Counted from the first letter of the stretch, positions 45,558 to 60,135 are shown. The stretch is DNA of 64,000 bases from Marchantia polymorpha subsp. ruderalis (GCA_037833965.1 AP031353.1:12402501-12466500); one strand, 5' to 3'. The notes: generated by a model not told the origin, from the sequence alone. Numbers and translations are program-made.

Positions 45558-45715
45558 GTCTGTTGCTCGCAAGCTGTGCTTCACTGAATTCAGTTAAAGG
45601 CTGCATTTCAACAAGTCCATCGGTAACTTCCTGTTGTACTGTTGGGCTGAAAATAGTTGATGATTACGCTACCACTATTGGCAGTATCATATAATTTATG
45701 GAAATCCTGATTGAA

Positions 45716-45725
45716 AATAAATAAA
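45716..45725 (+). promoter_or_regulatory. Candidate poly(A) signal of PEX6
   Basis: AATAAATAAA lies about 160 bp after the PEX6 stop codon, in an AT-rich context typical of plant 3' ends. It is the first AATAAA after the gene that I see. Confidence 0.55.
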
Positions 45726-48120
45726 TTCTTATATTAGGATAACTTCTCAATAAGTTGTGGGGCTGGATGTCTTTCCGATTTAAATGTATAATTCTTGCTA
45801 TAATTGCACTATTATAAGTCACCCGTCTACACTATTTTCTGTGTTTTTTATGTATATCGCTCGTACACCTTGAGGATCGTGGGAAAACACGAACTTTGTG
45901 GTAATTTTAATGGTTTACCTCATCGTGTTAGTTTGCGTGAGCACAAGCATGAATGTTGTACGACCGTTCTTTGGCTGATGCTTTTTCCAATGGATTTCTT
46001 CATGGAGTGTTATTTTTCAAGCAGCGTGAGGATGACTCGGGACCCAAAGTTGCTCTTTCGATGGAGGATATCCTGGTCCTAGATGATGTTGCTGATGTGG
46101 GAACAACGCAGGCAGGTGGATTTTGTTTCGTGTTGTGTTGTTAAGTTCTGGAGTTATATAAACAATACCTACTTTTCCTTGAGACTGAAAGCCTTTGAAA
46201 ATGGGAGAAAGGTTGATCTCCCACAGCAGCAACGACCGCATTATTGGTTTATAAGTCACCACATTTGGGATTTCGTTCGAAAAGGTTTTCCTCTCATTGT
46301 TACTGTCAACGCCTCAATAACAAGGATTCTCAACCGACATTCATTTGAATATTAGCCTTTTTGTATATTGATAGCACCGTAAACACGAGGAAGGAAGAGA
46401 AGGTTAGATAAATGAGGAGTAAATGCTATGTTTTCCCGTACAGCGGTATGTCTTTTAATGTTTGGAACCGTTTACCGGGTCTACTTTCGATTCCGTATAC
46501 ATTGATTTACGTCAACACGAGTGCTGTCAACTTGTGTATGGGAGGCCACCAGAATTGTCTCCACACCCAAAGCTTAAATAAAACGCCGATTGGGGGGATG
46601 GATCTATGCACACACATTGTTGGCACCCGAAGCACTGTTCACGGTCTGGAAGAGCAAACATCGAAACTCAGTAAAATGCAGATGCCGTATGTGTAGGCAG
46701 GGATCACTATTTCCCACCGGAAGCAAAGCAAAAGGTTCTGTCAAGCGGGGACAACTACAGTACGGAGCTGAGAGCACAGGAGTGGAAGATGATCGATGGC
46801 AGTACCACAGTCAAAGCAGGTGACATGCTATATCGAGTTAAAGTAAGCAGACAAGTATGAAAGCGAGTGCGTGTGCGTTGTGTGCAAGGATAAAGACAGT
46901 GACAGTTAGAGAGTAATAAAGGGCAGGGGAGAAACACATGAATCACGAGAAGAGTAAATTAAACGGAATGGCTCGATGTCGCTTATCGAAGGCCGAGAAG
47001 TACCTGGTTGGCCACATGGAATATGGCGCCAGTTCCCTTTTCCGCCGAAACAGAGATATTTATGACCCAAAGTCAGGACCCACCGCCAAACCATATGGGT
47101 TTTGCCACTTGGAGCCTTCTTACCACAATGGCATTTGAACCCAACAGGTGGGAAATATCGTTATCTGTCATCCACCTACTAGGAGGCACGACACTCTCGG
47201 ACTCCGTTATTCTTGTTCAACGATGATGACATGTTCTTTATGCCATTGACCTGGTAGGTAATCCCAGCCAGTCGTGTTTCGGGCTTCAACAGCTCAGATC
47301 GGCTCATACCGTGGCCCTCACTTGCTCTTTGCCTTAACATAGATCCTCCCATCTTCCATTCAGACACGTCTCTCAATCTTGCATCACTGTGCTTATCGCC
47401 CCTCCGTCTTCTGTCACCCCGCGCTCGACTTCATAGTTTGTCAGACGAGAGAACATACGACTCTGATTGATGGTTCGGCCTGTCGCCATGTGATCCTACT
47501 TCTTGACTGTTTTGCACTTGATTTTGCGCTTTCCCGTAGACGTATGAACTCGAAGCATTAGAGCTTGACCTCTCGCCCTCGCGCGGATCGTCTTCGGCTC
47601 CGGCTCGTCCCTCCCGGACACGTTCGAGCCTGGAATGTATTCATGGTCGCACAGTGCAGGGCAGCCTCGGCGAATCTTTAACTCGGCTTCTATTGTTGGA
47701 ACTGAGCCGATCAAGAGGCTTTCCGCACTCTTCTCGAGCACACGTCAAAACCGCCAGGTCTGCATGATTCGCTGCACATTCCTCTGGACTCTTACATCAT
47801 AACCACGGTCGCTTGCTAAACGTGATGATTCCGAGCTCATCTGCTTCTAATCTCTTCCAGACACGTTCACGACCAGCAGCACTAATTGTCGTCTTACAGC
47901 CCACGCTAATAATAGTTTGTCCTTCATTCTACTTCCTCCTCCTTATCTCCGGTCCGTAACTTTTCCGCATCCGTATAATCATACGGTCTGAGGTTTCGTA
48001 CCGCTTCGACTGAGGCACATCTGAGGAGGTGTCTTCGGCGTGTGTTTCGACGGCGAATATACGAGTCTAGATTATAGCGTCTGTGTGACTGCGATATTGT
48101 ATTATATAGCATGAACCCTG
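45726..48120. other. Region downstream of PEX6, no gene recognised
   Basis: It contains several short frames. One at 45953-46144 reads SLADAFSNGFLHGVLFFKQR, then SMEDILVLDDVADVGTTQAG, and could be an isolated exon or scrap, but I cannot name it. A GC-richer patch at 47400-47800 has a minus-strand frame of about 81 residues (47741-47496), also unrecognised. No splice-consistent gene model emerges. Confidence 0.4.
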
Positions 48121-50300
48121 ACGCATCACACGAGACGAGTAGGTTAGTGATTTTTTGATTGCTTGTTGTTCAAACTCTACTGTATCATAACGCACAACAA
48201 TTTGAGACTTAAGTTGTCACAAACTTGAGACTGAAACTTGGTAACTTTTATATGACATTGATAAATGATCACACAATTTTAGTGTTGAAAGTCGGATCTG
48301 AATAAATCATATCATGCCCTGTTTGACAAATGATATTTTGCATAGATTTAGTTGATTGGATATGACTGTAACATTTTATGTACTCTCATCTAGCATGAAT
48401 AGTTGAACCATCTAAGATGGATTGAAGGTGAATTTTTCAAGGGTCATCTTCAATCCGTAGTCATATCAACTAAAACCTTTGCATGTATAAATGATCTAAA
48501 GACGTACATAGTTGTCATTTTTCTGTGATGCATACGCTTCTCACTTTATATTTTGGATGTTGTCCTTAAGATTATCTTGTATATAGACATTTTCTTGTAT
48601 ATAATATTTAGTCAAGATACGAAAGAAACATATTTTTTTTTTAGAGATGGGGTCTGCTGGTGGCAACTCACTATATTGAGAGATAAAGCATTGAGTATGA
48701 GCATAATACTTCATCTACCGGAAATAGTCATCAGAAATAACACTGATGTTTATTTTAAATTTTATGTCGCTGAAAAGTTGATATTTTATATATTTATCCC
48801 ATTATATTAATTTTTTAAATTTTTTGGGGTACTCCATTCTTGACAATAAAAGTGCTGGAAAGAGGGGGTTTGGCAATTTTATAAAATTTTAAATCTCTTA
48901 AAGTTTATGAATTTGAAACTGATCATTATATACATCCTTATTAAGCTTCAAATAACTTCCATACTTCTTGATGAGAGAATCAATTAAGGGATTTTTGCTA
49001 ACAACGAACTATAATTAATCTTATTACAAAAGAAATGTTAGTTTCATTTCAACTTATCTTATTCTTGAATCATAGTGCTGATCTCAAATACAAACAATTA
49101 AAGATGAGGATACGAAAATTTTCAATACATCTCAAATTTTTTCAGGAGAAAAATGTAGAGTTAATAGCTTGTCATAAAATTGTGAAGGCTGGTTTCATAA
49201 TTAAATAAAGAAACATTTATCTTGAAACTATGCTATTCTATGCATGATATGGAATTTTAGGTTTCATCAAATCTCTCAGGGAAATTATCCTGCACTCATT
49301 CTATAGAAGTTGAATTTACATATTTCATGTGTTGGAACATAAAGGTTATTTAAAAATTGAATTTTCAGAATAAATTTTTATTTTTTAAAAATGAGCATAT
49401 ATTATAATTTGGAGCGCAACAAACCGTGGAGGCTGAATTTGTTATGATCATCCTCATCAGGCCTTGCAATAGTGGAAAGCCAAACGCTAAGAGGAGCAAT
49501 AATGTATTTTCTTGGAAAGGGTCAAATGTAAGTAAAATCAAGAGGTCTTGAGGTCGAGACATGTGAGGAGTTTCAGCTTCTATGTGCTGGAATTTCATGG
49601 TTATGGACATAGTGGCCAATAATGCTGGAGGATCGATAAGTGAATGATGCAGAATTCAAAGACATGGGTGTCGGAAAAAGAACATCAAAGACAGTTCTGA
49701 AATATCAATGTTTCGCTTAAAGACTTGGAAGGAGTTCTAGCAGATGAGTTTCGTTTGTAGCTACTGACCAAAGTTGAATTGACGTATACAATCAAAGACA
49801 ACACGATCAAGTGTAGCTTCTTCTGAAAATCATAGTTTAAAATAAAAAAATTAGAAAGATTCAGTATTTGTAATTATGATAAGAAGATTTTCTATCTTTA
49901 GATTTCAAGTTTTGAACATATTTTTCAGTATATGGATTTTATCTTGAAGAGTGAAAGAATTTGAGAAATATAATAATCGGTAACATGAACTTATCCGTTG
50001 TAATAATATTGTATTAAGAAAAATACAATATTATTGCTGAAGAAACTGAGAAGAGAAATTAATCTTCACTTGATTAAATCAAATGTATGATATAAATTTT
50101 TTGAAAGATATGGAACATGGCGCTAGAGTGCACGAATGAACGAATTGTCGGGACTAACAAATTTCTGGAGAATATTTACATGTAATGTTATCACTAGTTA
50201 GATGTTTATATTTTTTTAAACAGTAATTAAAATTTTATTCTGTTCTTATAAAATAAGAATCATAAAAATTACATATTTATCTGAAATCAAAGTGATTTGT
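48121..50300. other. AT-rich intergenic stretch
   Basis: I see no gene. A small imperfect palindrome lies at about 48336-48487 and is listed separately. Confidence 0.5.
48336..48487. repeat. Small imperfect palindrome, MITE-like
   Basis: GCATAGATTTAGTTGATTGG then ATATGACT at the left pairs with the complement of AGTCATATCAACTAAAACC then TTTGC at the right. Inside, GGATTGAAGGTGAA pairs with CATCTTCAATCC. The size, about 150 bp, and AT-rich palindromic form fit a decayed MITE. No target duplication was confirmed. Confidence 0.45.
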
Positions 50301-53230
50301 TTCACGCACAAGAAAACTAGTGAATGGTCATAAGGCAATCAATACTATTCGCTTTTCTTTCCCTAGTCTTTTCGTGCTTTACTTTGCTCCAACTGGATTG
50401 GTCAAGTGATCCCTGGCTAGATCGATGAATATGGAGCAGGATGTGGAGCTCATAAGCTTAATAAGACAGATCCAAGGATCTTCGAGAAGCACGGTCTAGT
50501 CAGCATTTCGTCCATGAAAAGAATAACGACGATTGTGAACAAAAGTCCATCGTCGATTTGAGCCAAATCCTCATCCGTTTCTCGCGCAGCTCAGACACGT
50601 TTCATTCGGAGAGAGAAGGTTATCGCAGTGGAAGTTGTTGATTCGTGAGCGTCGCAAGCTCGTCGTCTTGTCGTTGTCAATATTCAATCCTCGATCCATT
50701 CTCACGATCAAGATATGCTATCAAACGCGACACTCCTATTTGCTCGGTAAACAAAACAAGCTCGTTCTAGTCTTAAAGATTCTACTCCAATTCGAGCGAT
50801 TTGGTTCGCTTTGTTCTTCCCACCACCATCCACTTTCTCGAGACTCTGGCCGTAGTTCGTTCGTTCGGACTCGGAATAGATAGAATTTCTCGGTCCAAAG
50901 CTTCCAAATGATAATCAGAAAGGCGAGTTCTAATTATATCCACGTCGATAAAGCGGAAGATAAATTCTATCGAGTATAATTATGCACTGGAGGAATGCTT
51001 TAAATCGATGATGATGATGCAGGACTGGATAATATGGATAGGGAATAAACAACGCATGTACAGTATGTAGACTACGTAATGGTTGTTGATTAGTGCAGCA
51101 AGGATATCTCGCTAGCCTAGAAAGGCGAAATGAAATCATGAACCATGAATGGGTTCATAAAAGCTGTTGTAGGAGCTACAAGTTACTGATTGTCATGAGA
51201 ATGTGGAACAATATTGTACAGGAGTCGTATTCAGGTCCATCGTCACGGACATACTTTAATGAAAAGTTCATCATACCTGGTCCAACATAAACCAGTGATC
51301 CCCAAAGACAGCAAGCGTTTGAAACTTTTGAGAAATAGAAGGGGCTGGATATTTGGGTATTTTTAAAACGTTGCATATGTTACAAGGAGGAATAGTCGAC
51401 CAATGGCACGGGGATCCGGGGTAGTAATGCGAGACTCGCGGCATATGGCCAATGACCTGCGGATCATTCGTTGCACGTTTCTTGTAAAGCTGCAGCAAGC
51501 AAACAGGGAGCTTATCCGGTTGATGCGCTAACACGCTCAAAACTGCAGCAGCATGAGCAGCAATGGAAGCACGTTACGGAGCAGCCAATCATGGAAGGAT
51601 GGACGGCTGCCGGTCTGCAGTACAGAGATTATGAACTTCCCAAGAAAAGAGAGAAGAGAAGAGATGGGAAGGGCAGGGAGGGGAGGAGATGGGTCGAGGG
51701 TGATAAAGATACACAGATCCAGACAGAGAAGAGAGAGAATAAAAGGAGGGAAATCGACTCGTTTTACAGTTGAAACGTCGGACTGGACTGGACTCGGGAG
51801 TCTGGACACGCGACAGGATTGTCTTATAAACCATCAACCCTCCAGGACAAAGTTGTAAACTTGAATCTGGAATTTAGTTGGCTGGGTCATACCATACATA
51901 CAGGAAAAGTATGGATACTCCTTCGCCATGTGACAGTACTGTACTGTAGTCTGTGACGCAGACTGACAATCAGACTGACGATTGATTCTACCTGGTCTGA
52001 TGGTACCTCTCAAGTATTTTGACTGGACCCCACTGGCGTTGCCAATCGTGGAAGTGCCCTTTTCTTTCTGCTTTTTTTTCTCCTCATGTTTCTTGCTATC
52101 TCGAGTGAACAAGCTTGCAACAACAACGCTCTCTTCCTCCTTGCCTGCCTGGTTGCTGATGCCGACACAGGTAAATATATAAGTGCATGAGCTTCACCGT
52201 TCCATTGCAGTCATGGAGCGAAAATGCCACCCGATCTAAGGGGAAAGGGGAATGATGTTTTCTTTGAATGGTTCGCAGCGAAACTACGCTACGCTTTGCT
52301 TTTCTCCCCATGAAACTTTGGCTTTTCCTGGCCTTGCCTTTGCTTGCACATTGGCTTTTCTTCATTAAATTGAACTCTGATGGAGGTCTGAATGGCTTGT
52401 AGCCAATTCAAGCCATTCAATGGTGGTTATCATGTTATTTGTCCCGAGAGAGAGAAACGAGCTCAAGGGGAAATTAATTACATCAAACTGCAGGACTACT
52501 AATGCCACTTCTGGTTCTCGTTTGAGTCTTTCCTCAAGCGCGTTTTGTAGGATAATCTTTAAAGCATCGAGTTACAGTCCTTAGGTCCAAACCTTCGGGC
52601 GGTAAAACTGCATGACACGCCGCGGAGACAGTTTCTCCACACATACAGCATGATATGATTATTACAGTATGCCCGTGATTGCACATGTGTACATGGCATG
52701 CGTTGTCGACTTGTAAGAAAAATCAGGTATGCCGCTGCTGCTGATTCTTGTCAAGTGTCGAAATATTACAAGGTTCAAAAGGTCTGTGGTCGATCGCTAC
52801 GTTGCTACTCTGAACGTTTATTGAGTCCAACTTGAACTCCTTTGCTCTACTCTGCTCTGCTCCGCTCAAAAACATGGATCGAATGCGCTAGAATTTGTGT
52901 ACTGATCAAACGATCGTCTCAAGATTCTTAACATGATTATTTGCACTCGACGAATTATTTTTGTTTGTATATCTAAATATATACGTACACGAAATTTCGA
53001 ATCCATTTGAAAGGTTGCATGCTATGCCATGAAGAGGTTACATGGGACCTCTTCCAATCTCCCAAGTGATGCTTTTCAGGCGTTTCTGCAGTGCTTTGGC
53101 AGTAGCGCTGTACATTAATCAGAGGACATTGATACAGCTGTAAGTCGAGTGGAGTAACACAGCCCGATCGTAAATTAGACTTCAGTATTTGGGCTACCGC
53201 GTTACTGAATCTGACCAAGCCCATTAAGTT
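50301..53230. other. Mixed-composition intergenic stretch
   Basis: This is GC-richer than the sequence to its left. Several frames exist on both strands (50635-50883, 51471-51858, 52096-52365), but each is crossed by overlapping frames of equal length and none shows a domain. The part at 51640-51760 is a purine-rich GAGAAG-type tract. No gene is supported. Confidence 0.4.
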
Positions 53231-56200
53231 TGATGTCTTTCCAATGATTACATGCTTCATGGCCCCCACTGGAGTTAGGCATGACATTTGTGAGCGGTGT
53301 AACTTGTTCTATATCGTAGTCTTTGGACCTGTGCAGTACTACACTCTGATGATAGATAACCTTGTGGCAGTGGATAAGTTTAAAGAGGTATATGATGCTA
53401 TAAGCAAAAATGCTGAAAGTGCTGCAACTGTACATGCATGCGGAAGGAGGACGCTCTTACACGCAGACACCCACAGTACCTTAGTCCATGGTAGGACTCA
53501 TGGATCTCTTCTTGCCTATCTTGAAATTATCACCAAGAGTTGCTTTCCACCTGGTGACTACGAAGGTCATACACTGTCATGTGGAGACGGAGTTTCACCG
53601 ACCTGAACCTATTGCACGTACGTGTTCACATCCTCTCCTCAAGACGACCACACCAATACTAGCAAAAGGCTCAGGCTTTTTTTCCTCGCTCAGCTTTACT
53701 TTTAATATTTCTCTTTTGGTTCTAGCTAGATAGAGATAGACAGAGATGAGAGAGTCAGGGAAAGAGAGTGATCGCTAGTATAGTCTGTTTCTATAGCTTT
53801 CTTTCTTTCGGTTGAAAACAAACCAGGATTTCTCTGAGTCGATCGGCTCCACTGGTTGAGTCGATGAGATCGAGAACAATTGACTTACAGCTGAGCTGAT
53901 AAAAGTTCTGGTTTGTAGCTGTAAAGTTACTCTGCTCTCAACCCACGACAATCTCACATACCATCTCGTATTGGTTTCATAAGACAATTGATCGAGTTGC
54001 AACTGCAATTGCGACTGTATTACTAGCCTAAATTTGGGATTGAGATTTCAGATGTTTTACTGATCATGTCAGTTGCCCTGTAGATTGTGATCATTTTAGA
54101 GAGGTCAACCCAAGTGCAAGTACTTACAGCCTCTATCCCACTCCACGATCCTGGAGGAAAACGGATTTAAAGTACTGTAAAATCTATGTAAATGCAATTG
54201 AAGCATAGTCGTGATATATTCGACTGTTACAGCAGATATATTGGACACAGTGACCGTCACTTGCTTGGACTATTTGAACATTCGATGAAGATAATCTCGT
54301 CAAATCAAGGTGAATCAACATCCGTACTGGATCATGCATGATCCACATGCACAAAGATACCCTATTTTCATTCATCCATATGTGGACCACAAACGAGATG
54401 GAAGCAGAACGGAATCATCAGAAAAGATTATCGTGGTCATCGCTGGAAGAATCGTAATACGAAAGGAAATTTGATTCTTTCCACTCCACACAGTCCGCTC
54501 AAGCTGCTGCGCTGGTGACGAGGAGAAGGAGGAGGCCGAGCTCAGGACATTCCTATCCTTCCCTAGAAATGGCGACATTTGGGGCTCAATGCACTGAACC
54601 TGATTACCATCACTAGTTACAGCTCGATGGATCCCCTAGCTGGTTTACACGGTTAATTAATCTCTAGCTGCGACCGTAAACGCTTTCATTGCGTTCTATC
54701 CATAATCATGACAACAACATACACCTGAAACATTCACCTGCTATGATTTGACAGCTGGTTCCAGGGACCATGAAACCGCGAAACCAGACTTCTTGTATTA
54801 CTGGTACTGTAACTTAATCTTTCAGAACTCGTTAGCAATGTACAGCAATTTTCAACGGAAGAAAAGAAGGTGTAATCGTTCTGGTGATCGGGGGCGTGCA
54901 AATATTTTCTGATGTGATTTCTGACTAGTGGAGGCCTATTAATGCCAACCACAAGCAAGCTGTCACTCCATACATGTATATATGTCCGTCACTCCATAGC
55001 TGCGATCTATGATAGCTTGTTAATTACCTCGCGTGCGTGCATGCATGCAACGGGAGCTGAGAGGTGTACATCTGTGCATGCAGAGTATATGGTTTAATGT
55101 TCAACGGGTAGCTGCTGGAATGTTGCAAACGATCATTGTGATCCGAAGCCTGTAAATGTGCTGTACGTCAATCCTTTCCACTTTTTGCAACTTACTCGCG
55201 ATCCGTAGTAGAGCGGAGGCTCTACTACGGTGACAGTTCTATTGCTAGTGCTAGTGCGTTGATTTTACACGCCTACCAGAAGAATGGAACTCCATTCATG
55301 GATAATTCAGAAGCATAAGAAGAAATCTATATACTTAAAGCACATAGTTGCAGCTAGTAAAAGCCTTATGAGTATATGCCGAAATGTCTTTGAGAGGGAA
55401 CAGCTTATGCCTGTGAACTGTTGTAGTTTCAAACCATCATCCTTCTGAGGTCTACCTCAAGAAGAGCTGTGATTGATTACAAAAGCCAATGTGAACTCTG
55501 TTTAGTTAGCAGCATCTAGTGGAACAGCTGAGCTTGCTTGGTCGAGTGGATGGTCTTGAAAACTACTGAAGGCCTCAATATACCACTCATGGGTCTACTC
55601 TTCCTGCTATAGAAGCTGTTTGCTATTAGTCAAACTTTAAACCATGGGTATTGTATTCAGAAGCTAATTGTGATGATGCGAACATTTGTATATGTAAAGA
55701 ACCTTGGTCTGTATGAATCACTCGTTTCTAACTTGGGTGGTGTGGTTCCATCTCTCCAGAAAAAGCTGTTATCGTAGAATTGAGGCGAATAGTTGATCAT
55801 GTGGATGCAAAGCGATTTGCCGAAATGAAGGTTTTTGTCCGCGGTTGGTCTCTGGATTCCTGCTGCAGAACCTATATTCACCCCCACAAAGTTAGTTGTC
55901 AAAACACTAGAATAAATATAGACTCACTGATCCTATACTCATGGAGGAAAACAAGTCTCGAGGGTCACTTGAACACATCGGGGAAAACAAGAATTACTAT
56001 ATTTTCTGTTAATATTTGAGAATCCACTGACAACAACGGTTCCATGATCTTTTGCTGAAGATGAATTAGAATTTTGAGAATATTTGAAATTCCACCAATT
56101 GAGAATCAGGTCATGAGATATTCAGCTCAATGACTAGAGTGAACAAACAGATAGCTCTGCTGTGCAAGTGGAAGTGGAATGACAGGATGATATCATCCTG

Positions 56201-58700
56201 CAATTTAATCGTGTGAATTCGATTTATCAGCACACATCCTACAAATTCATGCACGAAGCTCCAGGTAGAGTAGCTAGCTATCCAGTTGTGAGACACAGAC
56301 AAGGGCTATCCTCTCGATGAATCTTTGAATATGGTCAAGGAAGGATGCAAGCTTTGAATCTTTGATGTGAATCAGCATTCTGTTGTAAAATATGTGTGTA
56401 CAGCAGCCGATACAAGTAAGTGGTCCCAGCCCGATGTCCAGCTAATGGTTCCAAGCACCTTGTGTGACTGAGGACTGCCCTTTGCTCAGTTGGCATGCTA
56501 GCTAAGAGCTGTAAGTAGATTTCATGTCCTCTAGCTACCATTATGCTCCTCGTCCAACCATTCGAGTTCGATCTGGAGTATATTCAGTTGTTAATATTGG
56601 AATTGTGGATCGGAAATGAACGAAATGTTTTTATACTTATTTCGGATCTGCTTCGGCTGTAAGTGTCTCAAAAAGTCCACAGACCAGAAAGTCTGACTCC
56701 AGATATTATTTATTTATCAGAAGAACGTTATGCATCACATGAATGATTGGCAATCCTAGAAGAATACGTTGGTTCACCTTAAGTTCGGATCAGATCTACA
56801 TGTCAACAGATTGGTCATGGTTTGTTTTCCAACTGTAAGTGTGCCCTAGTTGGACGATCTTGGTACTGGCAACCCGACAAGAGGTGGCTATGCAAGTCAT
56901 ATGATCACATTGTCAGGCATAAAATAGAGCAAGTGGCCTGGGTATAGGATCAATGTCTTGGAGCGATTCGATGTTTCTGGATTGTATCTGCATTGAAGCT
57001 CTAACCATCACAGCTAGAAGACGTGTGCGATGCCCGAGTTAAACAACAGCGAACACCTGTGACAGTCATAACCATAGGAGACATACTACTAGGATACTGT
57101 AACAGTCACTTTTCTTAGCATTTGGTTGGGTATGAATATATGTATGTCCATCCGACTGCACAATCGCCCTCGAAGCCCAAAGTTGATTTTTATTGTATCG
57201 TTCCACCCGGATTCCTCTCGGTGATGCCTTCTAGGCTCATTCCTCGTTTCTGTAAATCAGTCAGTCAAGTCAAGAGAAATTCTGGAAGAAGACAGAAAGA
57301 GCGCTCAATTTAGTACATGTACCACAGTGACTCTGTGCAGTTAGCCAGTTTCGTTACTGGTATGTGACAACATGATGCACGCTGATGACCTCTACACTTA
57401 CTCGGAGTCCAAAGAAAATCTCAATTGAGCCTTGGAGATATTTTCAAATTTCCTTTAGCAATAGTAATGACTCTCCGAATGAGCAATTTAACCGCGCGAA
57501 CATATGAACATATGGTACCGTATTCCAGATCAGTCCGATCTACTTACGTATATGCATTATGTTTGCGTTGTCAAGTGTCTGTATTCACAGCACAAGTACA
57601 AGAAAAGAATTCCGGTCAAATTATGCTTAAATTTTATTATCATTTAGCATATCACTATTGATCATCACATTGATGATCTCTTGAATTAGAGGACAGAATC
57701 GTGGTTTTTCCAGATAGTGATGATACAATGATCTGCAGCTTGATCTTCAAACCTGGGATGCAAGGAAATTTGATAAGTCTGGAGATGCAGTTATTAGCAA
57801 AAGAAGTGTCAAGCGAGTTCTAGGGGATGTTTAAAGCACTCGATTTGTCCAGTAAGGAGCGGGAGTGTAACAAGAGTAAGCTTTATAACAACAGGAAATA
57901 TCGGACTGGTTAACGGCAAGGTTTACTGACAGAGATTGTGCTAAATATACGGATCGCCAAGTTGAAGACTAGATTCATCTTTGAGTCTATCACTTCACAA
58001 TGGGGAGATCTGGGCCTGATGTAATATCTGGATGAAAATTGTGTAAACCTGTTTCGTTTCTCCCGAGTAGAATAGATTTAGGTCACAGCAGCCAGCTTCC
58101 AGTGTTTCATTGATATTGCCAAGTTGTCAGCACCAACGTTCAGGCTAATCATATAGCAATCTGCAACTTAGAACCGTTGCAACGTCGATAGATTATTATC
58201 TGAAGATTTAAGGGTCCAGGATCAAATGTCCGCTGGGATCTTCTATTGTATTACAGCTACAGTGTTCACCAAGACTGGTGCACATTCTAGGCATGAATGT
58301 AAGATCCAACAAAAGCTCATTCCATTGAGCTCCTCGGTGCTTGCTGCTCTATCAGCTATCAGCAGTCATATTGATGATTTCTTAGACCTGGCATCTCAAA
58401 GGCTATAGAGTTTGGGGGCGAATGGCCACCCGTGGCCTAGCCGTCACTATCGTGTGTCATGCCTGTCGTCCTCCGACACAACTTAATGTCTCGTAAGTTG
58501 CACCAGTCTAGGGAGACCATTACAAGTTGTGGTATTTAGCTCAGCAACCATTTCCTACCAGATTATTTTGCATGCGAAAGTATCAAGAACTGCGACAGGC
58601 TCCTGTCAGCCACTAGTTTGGAGAAAATGTTTTGTACAGCAGAATAAACGGAGCAGATAATTCCAGTCAGTGTTAGTATTCATGTTCACAGTAGTCCTAA
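53231..58700. other. Intergenic stretch, no gene recognised
   Basis: The longest frame is at 53244-53606 on the plus strand (120 codons, no known domain, overlapped by another frame). Elsewhere only frames under 90 codons are present. A perfect 12-bp hairpin lies at 55203-55230. Codon and splice evidence for a gene is lacking. Confidence 0.4.
55203..55230. repeat. Perfect 12-bp hairpin
   Basis: CCGTAGTAGAGC, loop GGAG, then GCTCTACTACGG. The stem is perfect. The loop is too short and the flanks too unstructured for a normal plant miRNA precursor. No T-run follows, so a terminator reading is not supported. Confidence 0.9.
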
Positions 58701-59212
58701 AGGTCTGCTGTACATGTCACTTAGACCTTAGCTAGTGTTCCTTAGCTTCCTCGATGTCTTCTCTAGCCTACTGTTGAACTGGAGAACAGCTAAGATCAGA
58801 TCTGAGACTCCAAGAAAAATTCATGAAATATGCATCTCGGAAGGTGCTTTGTTTTTGGTGGTTTCAGGCCAAGCTTTGAAGTACGAAAGATTCTCGTTCA
58901 CAGCACTTAGAAGACGACTGACTTCAGAAAGAGAAGTGGCCCCATTTCTTCAACCGCTGGCTCTCAATCGAAACTGGTGGTCAGTCAAGGTAAGTCAACG
59001 TTAGTCAAGGCCGGTTTGATTGCAAGGAAGAGAAATGTAGAAGACGATCTACGATTAGAATGAACACGGAGCTTCTACTTCGTTACCTTGACTTACGTTC
59101 TTTGTCCATGTAACGACCTTATCCCAACAAACGAGGGGACTCATACAGCGACCGATCAGTTTGGGATGTCAGTCAAGGAATATCTATCTTCTGATCGAGA
59201 CTGTCGTCTGCT

Positions 59213-59239
59213 CTCTCTCTCTCTCTCTCTCTCTCTCTA
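59213..59239. repeat. (CT)n microsatellite
   Basis: About 27 bp of uninterrupted CT dinucleotides. Confidence 0.95.
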
Positions 59240-60135
59240 CACTCTCTTTTATTGGTCTCTTCGCTCAATGTCTCAAGAGTCACAGAAGCAGAGGCTCCGC
59301 TTATTTTCTGAGCCAGGGTGGTTAACAAGCCAGATGGGTCCGATTTCACATGATCAGAAGCCTCTTTGGTTATTCGCTGTTTGGGGACAAAACACTTGTC
59401 TTCGTTCCACAAGCTGCTGCTGGGTGCTTACTGAGCCTGGGGCAATTCCCAGCAACTGATGTGTGGCAGAACGAGGCGATGAGAGGTCTTGGGGAAAGGA
59501 AGGACGGGAGAGAGAATGTGGGGGAGAGCGGGGAAGTAAAGATCAGATCCCCACCTCTAACAAGATTAATTGCGGCTGCCCATGAAGCTCATGTTGTCGT
59601 TGTTAGTGAAGCTCGAATCCAGGAGTCAAGTAGTCCAGTACTACTGGACCGAGGTAAGATTTACTATGCTAGCTAGCAGCCGGAGGCAACCGGCGCGCAA
59701 GTTTTTCTGGAATTTGTCCCATGATGATCCAGATGGGCCAAATCCATGTGAATATTTGGGAGTCGACTCACTCTTTTTGACGGGTAGCTGAATACCATCC
59801 ACAAGTTCACAGTCACAAGCCAAGCCATGGTGTGAGTCTTGGCCAATCCAGCCCCTAAGAGGTCTATTATCGTATGGAGGATAACAAATGCATCTCGAGG
59901 GCATCTATCAGTACTTCAGATGTCGGGATCGGGCGATCGTCCGGGTTCCCAGGAGGCAGACACCTTGGGGGTGACCACGTCTGCGAAAAGGTTTTTGACC
60001 ACCAGACGCTATCTACTTAAGTAGCACTTTCACCACGTGCTCCCCAGTATGGAAAGGAGGCACAAGTCCGACTTAGGATCGAGCTGTCTGCCTTCCTGCC
60101 TGCCGGCTCGCTCTCTCGCTGATTATGATAATCGG

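Noticed and set aside
46412-47226. Several overlapping frames of 60-90 codons downstream of PEX6
   Set aside because: They overlap in different frames and strands, none has a known motif, and lengths are near chance for this composition.
53244-53606. 120-codon plus-strand frame
   Set aside because: There is no recognisable domain, a competing frame overlaps it, and no splice or start context is convincing. It is not reported as a gene.
55203-55230. Possible miRNA precursor or terminator at the perfect 12-bp hairpin
   Set aside because: The stem is too short for a plant miRNA precursor and there is no T-run. It matches no conserved plant miRNA I know.
59088-59459. 123-codon frame crossing the CT microsatellite
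   Set aside because: A run of Leu-Ser from the simple repeat lengthens the frame artificially.
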